Positions 7,225-16,400 of a DNA stretch of 18,261 nucleotides are shown here, piece after piece; position 1 is the stretch's first letter, and every line of letters begins with the position of its first letter. A program made the position numbers and the translations under genes. This stretch comes from Bacillota bacterium (GTDB lineage: Bacteria > Bacillota > Clostridia > Lachnospirales > Lachnospiraceae): the NCBI GenBank assembly GCA_023460575.1, contig JAEWPQ010000233.1:1-18261 (forward strand), read 5' to 3'. The notes beneath the pieces were generated by a model. It did not search any database. It was not told where the DNA came from and saw nothing but the letters and a program-made list of their open reading frames with translations.

Positions 7225-7926
7225 ATGAATCCAAGACGTGTATTATTAAAACTCAGTGGAGAAGCTCTTGCCGGTTCCGGTAAGACAGGCTATGAAGAAG
7301 CCACTGTTAAAGAGGTTGCACGGCAGGTTAAGATATCCGTTGAAGCTGGCGTTCAGTTAGGAATTGTCATAGGCGGAGGAAACTTCTGGAGAGGCAGAAC
7401 CAGTAATGCAATTGACCGCACAAAAGCAGACCAGATTGGCATGCTTGCTACTATTATGAACTGCATTTATGTTTCGGAAATTTTCAGGAATGCAGGAATG
7501 GAAACCCGGATTCTGACACCATTTGAGTGTGGCGCCATGACGGAGTTGTTTTCCAAAGACAGGGCAAATCAGTATTTTTCAGAAGGAAAGGTGGTATTCT
7601 TTGCCGGAGGCACCGGGCATCCATATTTTTCCACTGATACGGGAATTGCACTTCGCGCCATCGAGATGGATGCTGACTGTATCCTGCTTGCAAAAGCCAT
7701 AGACGGAGTATATGACAGCGATCCCAAGGTGAACCCGGGTGCGGTTAAATATGATAAGATTTCCATTAATGAAGTGATAGAAAAGCAGCTTGGCGTAATT
7801 GATCTGACTGCTTCCATTATGTGTATGGAAAACAAGATGCCCCTTGCGGTATTCAGTTTGAATGAAAAAGATGGCATTGCCAATGCAATGCAGGGAAAAA
7901 TAAACGGTACAATAGTGACCGCATAA
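7225..7926 (+). CDS. pyrH: Uridylate (UMP) kinase
   Basis: Catalyses ATP + UMP to ADP + UDP, the committed step toward UTP and CTP; bacterial PyrH is a hexamer of the amino-acid kinase fold. The protein has 233 residues, normal for the family. It shows LLKLSGEAL (7-15, phosphate binding), the glycine loop GGGNFWRG (50-57), Asp69 in ADQIGMLATIMN (UMP binding), TGHPYFSTDT, and a C-terminal DLTA segment. ATG 7225 has GGAG 10 nt upstream. It is followed after 14 nt by frr, the usual partner. Here pyrH is split from tsf by the opp cassette and has its own promoter. Confidence 0.97.
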   Translation: MNPRRVLLKLSGEALAGSGKTGYEEATVKEVARQVKISVEAGVQLGIVIGGGNFWRGRTSNAIDRTKADQIGMLATIMNCIYVSEIFRNAGMETRILTPFECGAMTELFSKDRANQYFSEGKVVFFAGGTGHPYFSTDTGIALRAIEMDADCILLAKAIDGVYDSDPKVNPGAVKYDKISINEVIEKQLGVIDLTASIMCMENKMPLAVFSLNEKDGIANAMQGKINGTIVTA

Positions 7927-7940
7927 AACAGGAGGACGAT

Positions 7941-8495
7941 ATGCAGGAGAGTTTACAGGTATATGAAGATAAAATGAACAAGACATTAAAAGCGCTGGAG
8001 AATGATTTTATGACGATCCGCGCAGGACGTGCCAATCCCCATGTATTGGATAAGATTAAAGTGGATTATTATGGAACTCCGACACCAATCCAGCAGGTAG
8101 GTAATATTACAATTCCGGAAGCGCGCATGATCGTGATTCAGCCATGGGAGAAGAGTCTGCTAAAAGCCATTGAAAAGGCAATTCTTACCTCTGAACTGGG
8201 AATTAATCCTACTAATGACGGCAACATTATTCGTCTGGTATTTCCTGAGCTGACAGAAGAACGCAGAAAAGAACTTGTAAAAGATGTGAAGAAAAAGGGA
8301 GAAGCAGCGAAGATCGCTATCCGCAACATTCGCCGTGATGCCAATGACTCCTTTAAAAAGCAGCTGAAAGCAGAAGAGATTTCTGAGGATGAACTGGCTG
8401 ATGCAGAAGACAAGATTCAGAAATTAACAGATAGAATGGTTGCACAGATTGAAAAAGCAACTGATGAGAAGTCTAAGGATCTTCTTACTGTATAA
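7941..8495 (+). CDS. frr: Ribosome recycling factor
   Basis: Together with EF-G this protein splits the post-termination ribosome. It has 184 residues, the standard length. It starts with a helical segment, then FMTIRAGRANPHVLDKI, the beta domain VDYYGTPTPIQQVGNI, IQPWEKSLLKAIEKAI and GINPTNDGNIIRL. The long C-terminal helix RRKELVKDVKKKGEAAKIA and NIRRDAND complete the three-helix bundle. AGGAGGA sits 5 nt before ATG 7941. It lies 14 nt after pyrH in the same unit and is followed by a GC-rich hairpin with T-runs. Confidence 0.98.
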   Translation: MQESLQVYEDKMNKTLKALENDFMTIRAGRANPHVLDKIKVDYYGTPTPIQQVGNITIPEARMIVIQPWEKSLLKAIEKAILTSELGINPTNDGNIIRLVFPELTEERRKELVKDVKKKGEAAKIAIRNIRRDANDSFKKQLKAEEISEDELADAEDKIQKLTDRMVAQIEKATDEKSKDLLTV

Positions 8496-8500
8496 AATAA

Positions 8501-8534
8501 ACAGGGGGGCAGGCATTATGCCTGTCCTGTTTTG
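8501..8534 (+). terminator. Terminator-like hairpin after frr
   Basis: CAGGCA (8510-8515) pairs with TGCCTG (8519-8524). The stem is extended by the preceding G-run against TCCT (8525-8528), and ACAGG/CCTGT can pair instead with a bulge. TTTT follows at 8530-8533, then GTGTTTT. It lies 5 nt after the frr stop. I see no promoter between it and uppS 24 nt later, so read-through into uppS-polC is likely and the element may act as a partial terminator. Confidence 0.7.
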
Positions 8535-8557
8535 TGTTTTAAAAGGAGTGATACTTT

Positions 8558-9280
8558 ATGGATAAAGAATTGGATAATATGATAATTCCGGAGCACGTAG
8601 CCATCATACTTGACGGAAATGGCAGATGGGCAAAAAAACGGGGACTTCCCAGAAGTATGGGGCATAAAGAGGGCTGCATCACTGTTGAAAAAACAGTTGA
8701 GGCAGCAGCGATACTGGGTATAAAATACTTAACAGTCTACGGCTTTTCTACAGAGAACTGGAAGCGTTCCACTGAGGAAGTGGGAGCGCTTATGCAGCTG
8801 TTCCGCTATTATATGGTAAGACTTTTAAAGGTTTCAAAAACGAACAATGTACGGGTAAAGATGATTGGGGACATAGAACGCTTTGACTCTGATATTGTAG
8901 AGGGAATCGGCCACCTGGTGGAAGAAACGAAGAATAATACAGGTCTGACCTTTGTAATTGCAGTAAATTATGGGGGACGTGATGAAATTGTCCGGGCTGC
9001 CAGAAAGATTATGGAAGATGCCAGAGAGGGAAAGATTACACCGGATTCTTTAACGGAAGAAAAATTTGCTGGTTATCTGGATACAAATGATATTCCGGAT
9101 CCGGATCTTCTGATCCGTACCAGCGGAGAGTTACGGCTGTCTAATTATCTTTTATGGCAGCTGGCATATACGGAGTTTTATGTTTCTGATTGCTACTGGC
9201 CTGATTTTAATATGGAAGAAATGAAAAAGGCCATTTGGGCGTATAATAGCAGAGAACGGAGATTTGGAGAAGTGAAGTGA
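8558..9280 (+). CDS. uppS: Isoprenyl transferase (undecaprenyl diphosphate synthase)
   Basis: A cis-prenyltransferase that extends farnesyl diphosphate with isopentenyl units to the C55 lipid carrier of peptidoglycan synthesis. The protein has 240 residues. The substrate loop reads LDGNGRW (18-24) with catalytic Asp19. MGHKEG, YGFSTENWKR, and the C-terminal RTSGELRLSNYLLWQ with AYTEFYVSDCYWPDF are family signatures. Leu18 replaces the Met seen in many homologues, a conservative change. AAGGAG lies 9 nt before ATG 8558. cdsA follows after 19 nt. The exact chain length of the product is inferred from the family. Confidence 0.96.
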   Translation: MDKELDNMIIPEHVAIILDGNGRWAKKRGLPRSMGHKEGCITVEKTVEAAAILGIKYLTVYGFSTENWKRSTEEVGALMQLFRYYMVRLLKVSKTNNVRVKMIGDIERFDSDIVEGIGHLVEETKNNTGLTFVIAVNYGGRDEIVRAARKIMEDAREGKITPDSLTEEKFAGYLDTNDIPDPDLLIRTSGELRLSNYLLWQLAYTEFYVSDCYWPDFNMEEMKKAIWAYNSRERRFGEVK

Positions 9281-9299
9281 TCACGAGGGAGGAAGCGGG

Positions 9300-10100
9300 A
9301 TGTTTACAACCAGGCTGATAAGCGGAATTGTTCTTGTTTTGATCGCACTTATAACTGTGGGAAGTGGTGGACTCCTGCTGTTTGCGACGACGATTTTCAT
9401 ATCCATGATTGGCTTGTATGAGCTGTATCGTGTACTTAAGATACACGATCATCCCATGGGATATATGGGATATTTAATCGTTGTTGTTTACTATGGGCTG
9501 TTATGGTTTCATATGCAGCAGTATGCATTATATATGTCTATCGTTTTTATGATGCTTCTTTTATGTGTTTATGTTTTTGCATTTCCTAAATATAAGACAG
9601 AAGAAGTAACTGGAGCGTTTTTTGGATTTTTTTATGTAGCAGTTATGTTATCCTACCTATATCAGGTCCGAACCATGAATGACGGGAAGTACCTGGTATG
9701 GCTGGTATTTTTAAGTTCCTGGGGGTGTGATACCTGTGCATATTGTGTTGGAAATCTCATAGGAAAACACAAAATGGCCCCGGTACTCAGCCCTCATAAA
9801 TCTATAGAAGGTGCCATCGGCGGAATCTTAGGCGCATCTTTACTGGGATTTTTATATGCTACTGTATTTGGTGAGTCAATGTCTGTACTTGATTATCCTC
9901 AGATCACCTGCACTCTGGCATGTGCATTTGCGGCGATTATTTCACCTATCGGCGATCTTGCTGCATCTGCCATAAAGAGGGATCATCAGGTGAAGGACTA
10001 TGGAAAGCTGATACCAGGGCATGGCGGTATACTGGATCGTTTTGACAGTATGCTTTTTACAGCACCTGTTATCTATTTTGTAGTCACATTTATACGTTAA
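9300..10100 (+). CDS. cdsA: Phosphatidate cytidylyltransferase (CDP-diglyceride synthase)
   Basis: An integral membrane enzyme making CDP-diacylglycerol from CTP and phosphatidic acid, the branch point for phosphatidylglycerol and cardiolipin. It has 266 residues and several hydrophobic helices, starting at LISGIVLVLIALITV. The family signature lies at residues 223-249: S223, K226-R227, K232-D233, then GHGGILDRFD (240-249) with the metal-binding acidic residues. GGGAGG precedes ATG 9300. It sits between uppS and dxr as in many bacteria. Confidence 0.96.
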   Translation: MFTTRLISGIVLVLIALITVGSGGLLLFATTIFISMIGLYELYRVLKIHDHPMGYMGYLIVVVYYGLLWFHMQQYALYMSIVFMMLLLCVYVFAFPKYKTEEVTGAFFGFFYVAVMLSYLYQVRTMNDGKYLVWLVFLSSWGCDTCAYCVGNLIGKHKMAPVLSPHKSIEGAIGGILGASLLGFLYATVFGESMSVLDYPQITCTLACAFAAIISPIGDLAASAIKRDHQVKDYGKLIPGHGGILDRFDSMLFTAPVIYFVVTFIR

Positions 10101-10161
10101 AATCAATAAACCATTGTCTTAAAGCGGAATTAAGGAAAAGAAAAGGAGTATACAGCATAAG

Positions 10162-11304
10162 ATGAAGAAAATAGCAATCCTGGGATCAACAGGATCCATT
10201 GGAACGCAGACCCTGGAGGTGGTGGAGAACCAAGGGGATATTGAAGTTACCGCTTTGGCTGCAGGCAGCAACATCCGCCTGCTGGAGGAACAGATCAGAA
10301 AATTCCGGCCAAAGACAGCCTGTGTCTGGGAAGAAGAAAAGGCGAAGGAACTGAAACTCCTGGTAAGAGATCTTCCTGTTCGCATTGTTTCCGGAATGGA
10401 GGGGTTAATTGAGACTGCTGTGGAAGAAACTTCAGAAATTGTTGTTACGGCAGTTGTTGGAATGATTGGAATCCGGCCCACCATAGCGGCCATGGAAGCA
10501 GGGAAAGACATTGCCCTGGCTAATAAGGAAACTCTGGTAACTGCCGGCCACATCATTATGCCTCTTGCAAAGAAAATGGGCGTCAGAATTCTCCCGGTAG
10601 ACAGTGAGCACAGTGCCATATTCCAGTGTCTCAACGGGGAAGATAAAAAATCCATCCATAAGCTATTGCTGACTGCTTCCGGTGGTCCCTTTCGGGGAAA
10701 GACAAGAGAAGAGTTAAGGAATGTGAAGGTGGAAGATGCACTCAATCATCCAAACTGGTCCATGGGACGGAAGATTACCATAGATTCCTCTACCATGGTG
10801 AATAAAGGTCTTGAGATTATGGAAGCCAAATGGCTGTTTGATGTGGACATGGATCAGGTACAGGTTGTGATTCAGCCCAAGAGCATCATTCATTCCATGG
10901 TGGAATTTGAAGACGGAGCAGTTATGGCCCAGATGGGAACTCCGGATATGAAGCTTCCTATTCAATATGCCCTTTATTATCCGGAACGGAGATATCTAAA
11001 AGGAGACCGTCTTGATTTTTGGTCCATTGGCCAAATTAATTTTGAAAAACCGGATCTGGTTAATTTTCCGGGATTGAAACTTGCCTATCAGGCCGGATGT
11101 ACCGGCGGAACGCTTCCAACTGTTTTTAATGCTGCAAACGAAAAGGCAGTTGCCAAATTTTTGAACAGGGAAATTACATATCTTACTATTACAGATATGA
11201 TAGAGGGAGCGATGAACGGGCATACTGTTAAAGAGAATCCCAGTGTGGAAGAGATTCTTGAAGCAGAGGCTGCAGCTTATGACTATATAGAAAGCAGGTG
11301 GTAA
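10162..11304 (+). CDS. dxr: 1-deoxy-D-xylulose 5-phosphate reductoisomerase
   Basis: Converts DXP to 2-C-methyl-D-erythritol 4-phosphate with NADPH, the committing step of the MEP isoprenoid pathway, and is the fosmidomycin target. It has 380 residues. The dinucleotide loop GSTGSIG is at 8-14, NKETLV follows mid-N-domain, metal ligands are Asp147 and Glu149 (in VDSEHSAIFQ) and Glu218 (in NKGLEIMEA). SMVEFEDGAVMAQMG and FNAANEKAV are also conserved. The start is fixed by MKKIAILGSTG, but GGAG at 10145-10148 is 13 nt away, unusually far. rseP begins 1 nt after the stop. Confidence 0.97.
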   Translation: MKKIAILGSTGSIGTQTLEVVENQGDIEVTALAAGSNIRLLEEQIRKFRPKTACVWEEEKAKELKLLVRDLPVRIVSGMEGLIETAVEETSEIVVTAVVGMIGIRPTIAAMEAGKDIALANKETLVTAGHIIMPLAKKMGVRILPVDSEHSAIFQCLNGEDKKSIHKLLLTASGGPFRGKTREELRNVKVEDALNHPNWSMGRKITIDSSTMVNKGLEIMEAKWLFDVDMDQVQVVIQPKSIIHSMVEFEDGAVMAQMGTPDMKLPIQYALYYPERRYLKGDRLDFWSIGQINFEKPDLVNFPGLKLAYQAGCTGGTLPTVFNAANEKAVAKFLNREITYLTITDMIEGAMNGHTVKENPSVEEILEAEAAAYDYIESRW

Positions 11305-11305
11305 A

Positions 11306-12364
11306 TTGTCCAGTGTTATCGTAGCAATTCTTGTATTCGGTTTAATCGTATTGATTCACGAGTTGGGTCATTTTATATTTGCAAAAATGAATGGTATCGC
11401 AGTGGTGGAATTTTCCATAGGTATGGGACCACGCCTTTTTCACTTAAAAAAGGGAGAGACAACGTATTCCATTAAATTGTTTCCTTTAGGCGGATCCTGT
11501 ATGATGCTGGGAGAAGATGATGAAAATCCGGATGAACGGGCATTTCAGAATAAATCCATCCCTGCCAGGATGTCTGTGATTGCGGCGGGACCTGTTTTTA
11601 ATTTTATTCTTGCCTTTTTGCTTTCCCTGATTTTGGTGGGAATGAGCGGTTATGATATCACTTATATAAAAGAAGTAACGGAAGGTTCACCTGCTTATGA
11701 TGCAGGAATGCGTTCTGGGGATAAATTGTTAAAAATTAACGGAGAGAATGTATCCATGTATCAGGAATACATTCTTTACAAGCTGATGAAACCGGATGAG
11801 AAGATGAACCAGGTGGAGTTTTCAAGAACAGATCCACAAACAGGAAATCAGGAAATTCAGACTGTTACCGTTACCCCCCAATATTCAGAAGAAAGTAAAA
11901 AATATCTGATCGGTATTTTAATAGCGCCTGAGAATAAAAAGGCAGCGAATGCCGGTGAACTGGTTAAGCATGGATATATGGAGATGGAATATGACGTAAA
12001 GCTGACTGTGAAGAGCCTTGGTATGCTTTTTACAGGTAGAGCCAGTGTAAATGACTTAAGCGGACCGGTGGGAATTGTGGTTATGATCGACGATTCCGTA
12101 AAAGCGGGGCTTAATGTCAGTGTGGTTGCTGCACTTATGAATGTTGTCAGCATGTGTATCCTTTTAAGCGCCAACTTAGGTGTGATGAATCTTCTTCCAA
12201 TACCGGCACTTGACGGAGGGAGACTGCTGTTTTTAATAATTGAAGCAATACGCGGAAAAAGAATGGACCCGGAAAAAGAGGGCCTTGTAAATATGATCAG
12301 CATGGCTGCATTGATGGCGCTGATGATTTTTGTAGTGTTTAATGATATCAACAGATTTACCTGA
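11306..12364 (+). CDS. rseP: RIP metalloprotease RseP (site-2 protease)
   Basis: A membrane-embedded zinc protease that cleaves anti-sigma factors and leftover signal peptides within the bilayer (RasP in Bacillus). It has 352 residues. The HELGH zinc motif is at 18-22 in the first helix. A PDZ domain spans about residues 120-200 (EGSPAYDAGMRSGDKLLKI). The third ligand is Asp303 in NLLPIPALDGG. The start is a TTG at 11306, with AGGTGG (11296-11301) inside the last dxr codons. No ATG lies between it and the HELGH helix, so the rare start codon is well supported. The 1-nt gap implies coupling to dxr. Target proteins are unknown here. Confidence 0.95.
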   Translation: MSSVIVAILVFGLIVLIHELGHFIFAKMNGIAVVEFSIGMGPRLFHLKKGETTYSIKLFPLGGSCMMLGEDDENPDERAFQNKSIPARMSVIAAGPVFNFILAFLLSLILVGMSGYDITYIKEVTEGSPAYDAGMRSGDKLLKINGENVSMYQEYILYKLMKPDEKMNQVEFSRTDPQTGNQEIQTVTVTPQYSEESKKYLIGILIAPENKKAANAGELVKHGYMEMEYDVKLTVKSLGMLFTGRASVNDLSGPVGIVVMIDDSVKAGLNVSVVAALMNVVSMCILLSANLGVMNLLPIPALDGGRLLFLIIEAIRGKRMDPEKEGLVNMISMAALMALMIFVVFNDINRFT

Positions 12365-12389
12365 TAAAAGCATGGGAATGGAGGCGCTT

Positions 12390-13445
12390 ATGAACAGGGA
12401 TCACACGAAAACAATTCAGATCGGAGACCGGGTCATCGGTGGAGGTAATCCGGTTCTGATCCAATCCATGTGCAATACGAAAACTCAGGATGTTGCATCA
12501 ACAGTCGATCAGATTAAAAAGCTGACGGCTGCCGGATGCGATATAATCAGAGTTGCAGTTCCGGATATGGAAGCAGCGGCAGCTATCAGGGAAATTAAGA
12601 AACAGATCAGTATACCGCTGGTAGCTGATATTCATTTTGACTATCGGCTGGCTGTGGCTTCTATAGAGTCAGGTGCTGATAAGATCCGGATTAATCCAGG
12701 CAATATTGGCTCTTTGGACCGTGTCCGAACAGTAGTGGATAAAGCTAAAGAATACCAGATTCCCATTCGCGTGGGAGTAAACAGCGGATCTCTGGAAAAA
12801 AATCTCATTGAAAAATATGGGGGAGTTACTGCAGAGGGCATTGTGGAAAGCGCATTAAACAAGGTGCGTATGATAGAAGAGATGGACTATGGAAATCTGG
12901 TTATCAGTATCAAGTCCTCTGATGTACTCATGTGTATCAAAGCCCATGAGCTGATAGCAGAACAGACGGATTATCCCCTTCATGTCGGTATAACAGAAGC
13001 GGGAACTCTTATTTCAGGTACCATCAAATCTTCTGTTGGACTGGGAATTATTCTTCATAAGGGAATCGGCGACACCATTCGTGTTTCTCTTACTGGTGAT
13101 CCGCTTGAAGAAGTAAAGGCGGCTAAGACGATATTAAGGACTCTGGGGCTAAGACGGGGAGGAGTAGAGGTGATATCCTGTCCCACTTGCGGAAGAACCA
13201 GAATTGATCTGATTTCACTGGCAAATCAGGTGGAAGATATGGTTTCTTCTTACGACCACCTGGATATTAAGGTTGCAGTAATGGGCTGTGTGGTAAACGG
13301 TCCAGGTGAAGCAAAAGAAGCAGATATCGGTATTGCCGGCGGAATCGGAGAAGGACTTCTTATTAAAAAAGGAGAAGTAATCAGAAAGGTTCCGGAAGAA
13401 GAACTTCTTAGCGCCCTTCAGGAAGAGCTTATGAAAATGCAATAG
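12390..13445 (+). CDS. ispG: 4-hydroxy-3-methylbut-2-en-1-yl diphosphate synthase
   Basis: A [4Fe-4S] enzyme of the MEP pathway that reduces MEcPP to HMBPP. The protein has 351 residues. The TIM-barrel part carries GGGNPVLIQSM, DIIRVAVPD, PLVADIHFD, KIRINPGNIG and VGVNSGSLE. The cluster ligands are Cys264 and Cys267 (SCPTCGRT), Cys300 (MGCVVNGPGE) and Glu307. I chose ATG 12390 because GGAGG at 12380-12384 lies 5 nt upstream and homologues begin at this point. An upstream in-frame ATG at 12342 would overlap rseP and has no ribosome site. It occupies the place that proS holds in Bacillus. Confidence 0.96.
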   Translation: MNRDHTKTIQIGDRVIGGGNPVLIQSMCNTKTQDVASTVDQIKKLTAAGCDIIRVAVPDMEAAAAIREIKKQISIPLVADIHFDYRLAVASIESGADKIRINPGNIGSLDRVRTVVDKAKEYQIPIRVGVNSGSLEKNLIEKYGGVTAEGIVESALNKVRMIEEMDYGNLVISIKSSDVLMCIKAHELIAEQTDYPLHVGITEAGTLISGTIKSSVGLGIILHKGIGDTIRVSLTGDPLEEVKAAKTILRTLGLRRGGVEVISCPTCGRTRIDLISLANQVEDMVSSYDHLDIKVAVMGCVVNGPGEAKEADIGIAGGIGEGLLIKKGEVIRKVPEEELLSALQEELMKMQ

Positions 13446-13453
13446 GTGACAGA

Positions 13454-16400
13454 ATGGCAAAGAAATTTTTGGAAGTTTTTCCAAATTTACATATTACAGA
13501 CGAATTACGAGAGCTTTTAAATCTGGTAGATGTGGAAAAGGTCACATCAAACAAGGATAGAAGCTCTATTCGTGTTTATTTAAACAGCCCAAGGCTGATA
13601 CATAAACAAAACATTTACAGCCTGGAAAAAGGAATTAAAGAGCAGCTGTTTCCATCGAAGCAGATCACAATTAAAATTATTGAACGGTTCCGTCTGTCAG
13701 GGCAGTATACGCCCCAGAATCTGTTGAAGATCTATCGGGAAAGTCTTCTGGCGGAACTTAAAAATTACAGTATCATTGAATATAATATGTTTCGAAAGGC
13801 CCAGTACCAGTTTCCTGAACCGGATCTTTTAAAGATGACAGTGGAAGATACCATTGTAACGCATGAAAAAGCAGGAGAGTTAAAGCGCGTACTGGAAAAG
13901 ATTTTTCATGAGAGATGTGGTCTGCCTGTTGAAGTTCAGTATGAGTTTATTGCACCGAAGGAGAATGCCCTGGCTAAGCAGAAAGAACTGCAGATGCAGC
14001 GGGAAGTAGAAGAAATCGTCAGCAGAACCTCTCTTGGAATTCAGCAGAAAAATATGTCAGACGAAGAATATGGCGGTCCTTCCATGGCGGATGGTCCCCT
14101 GGATTCTTTGGCGTCATCCTATTCAGATGAAGTGCCGTTTAAACAGGAAGCCCAGGCACCTGTTCCAGGGCTTCGCATGGGCGGGAAAAAAGAAGGAGAT
14201 AAAAAGGAATCTGGTAAAGCTGCAGAGGCAGAATCTGGAAAGAAAGAATGGAAAGATTACCGTAAAAATTCTTATAATGGCCGCCGTTCTGATAATCCGG
14301 ATGTTTTGTATGGCAGAGATTTCGAAGAGGAAACCATGGAAATCGAAAAGATTGACGGTGAAATCGGTGAAGTGGTGATCCGCGGCAAGATTATCATGAC
14401 AGACAGCAGAGAACTAAGAAGCGGCAAGACCATTATAATTTTCGATGTAACAGATTTTACTGATACGATTACAGTGAAAATGTTTGCAAGAGAAGAACAG
14501 CTGGCGGATTTAAAAAATGCAGTTGTTCAGGGCAGCTTTATCAAAATAAAAGGTGTAACCACCATAGACAAGTTTGATGGAGAGCTGACCCTGGGATCAG
14601 TTGTGGGTATAAAAAAATCGGAAGATTTTACCGGAAAAAGATCGGACAACAGTTTAGAAAAGCGTGTGGAGCTTCACTGCCATACGAAGATGAGCGATAT
14701 GGATGGCGTTTCTGAAGTAAAGGATCTGGTAAAGCGAGCGAAAAAATGGGGAATGCCGGCTATTGCAATTACGGATCATGGATGTGTACAATCCTTTCCG
14801 GATGCAAACCACGCGCTGGATAATGGAGATACGTTTAAGGTTATTTATGGAGTGGAAGGATATCTGGTTGATGATTTAAAACAGCTTGTTGAGAATTCTA
14901 AAAATCAGTCCTTTTCTGATTCTTATGTAGTTTTTGACATTGAGACAACCGGTTTCAGTTCATCCAGAAACCGGATTATTGAAATCGGTGCAGTAAAAGT
15001 AATTGACGGAAAAATCAGGGATAAATTCAGTACGTTTGTAAATCCTGACGTACCTATACCTTTTGAGATCGAACAGCTTACGGGGATTAATGACAGTATG
15101 GTGCTTCCTCATCCAAAGATTGATGTGATCCTCCCTCAGTTTCTGGAGTTTTGCAAAGATTCTGTTCTGGTCGCCCACAATGCTTCTTTTGACGTAAGTT
15201 TTATTTCTTATAATGCACAAAAGCTTCAATTGGAGTTTAACCCTACGGTGATTGATACAGTGGCTCTCTCAAGGCTTCTCCTGCCCAGCTTAAACCGGTA
15301 TAAACTGGACACGGTAGCCAAAGCATTAAATATATCCCTGGCGAACCATCACAGGGCGGTTGACGATGCCGGCTGCACGTCAGAGATATTTGCAGCATTT
15401 GTAAGAATGCTCAGGGAACGCGGGGTTGAGACACTTGATGAATTAAACAAACTCAGTACCATGTCTCCCAACATGATTAAGAAACTTCCCACCTATCACG
15501 TGATTATCCTGGCAGCCAACGATGTTGGAAGGGTTAATTTATACCGGCTGATTTCTCTTTCCCATATTGATTTTTATGCCAGAAGACCGAGAATTCCCAA
15601 AAGTGTACTAAATGAGTACAGGGAAGGCCTGATTATCGGATCTGCATGTGAAGCAGGAGAGCTTTATCAGGCTCTTCTGAGAGGTATTCCGGATGCAGAA
15701 ATAGCAAAGCTTGTGAATTATTATGATTATCTGGAAATACAGCCCCTTGGAAACAATGGATTTATGTTAAGAGATGAAAAGAGCACGGTAAAAACAGAGC
15801 AGGATTTAATTGACATTAATAAGCGGATTGTGACCCTTGGAGAGCAGTTTGGAAAGCCTGTCTGTGCTACCTGTGACGTTCACTTTCTTGATCCGGAGGA
15901 TGAGGTTTACCGGAGAATTATTATGGCCGGACAGGGATTTAAGGACTCGGATGAACAGGCACCTCTGTATCTTCGTACGACTGAGGAGATGCTTCGGGAG
16001 TTTGAATACTTAGGCCCAAACAAGGCAGAGGAAGTGGTCATAAAGAATACCCGAAAAATAGCGGATATGTGTGAACGGATATCACCTGTACGGCCGGACA
16101 AATGTGCCCCGGTCATTGAAAATTCAGATGAAGATTTAAGGAAAATCTGTTACGACAGGGCCCATGCCATTTATGGTGAAGATCTTCCTTTGATTGTTAC
16201 GGAACGTCTGGAAAGGGAGCTTAATTCCATTATCTCCAATGGATTTGCGGTTATGTACATTATTGCGCAGAAGCTGGTATGGAAGTCCAACGAAGACGGG
16301 TACCTGGTGGGGTCCAGAGGGTCTGTCGGGTCTTCCTTTGTTGCCTATATGTCAGGTATCACAGAGGTAAATTCACTCAGCCCCCATTATTACTGCGATA

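Noticed and set aside
11857..12351. 164-codon open frame on the minus strand within rseP
   Set aside because: It lies wholly antisense to a well-supported metalloprotease gene, has no ribosome site, and its composition reads as a shadow of the plus-strand codons.
12342..12389. Upstream in-frame ATG for ispG overlapping the rseP end
   Set aside because: No ribosome site, and homologues start near ATG 12390, which has GGAGG 5 nt upstream.
14034..14378. 114-codon plus-strand open frame inside polC in another frame
   Set aside because: It coincides with the low-complexity PolC linker, where Lys/Glu codons keep alternate frames open. No recognisable protein features.
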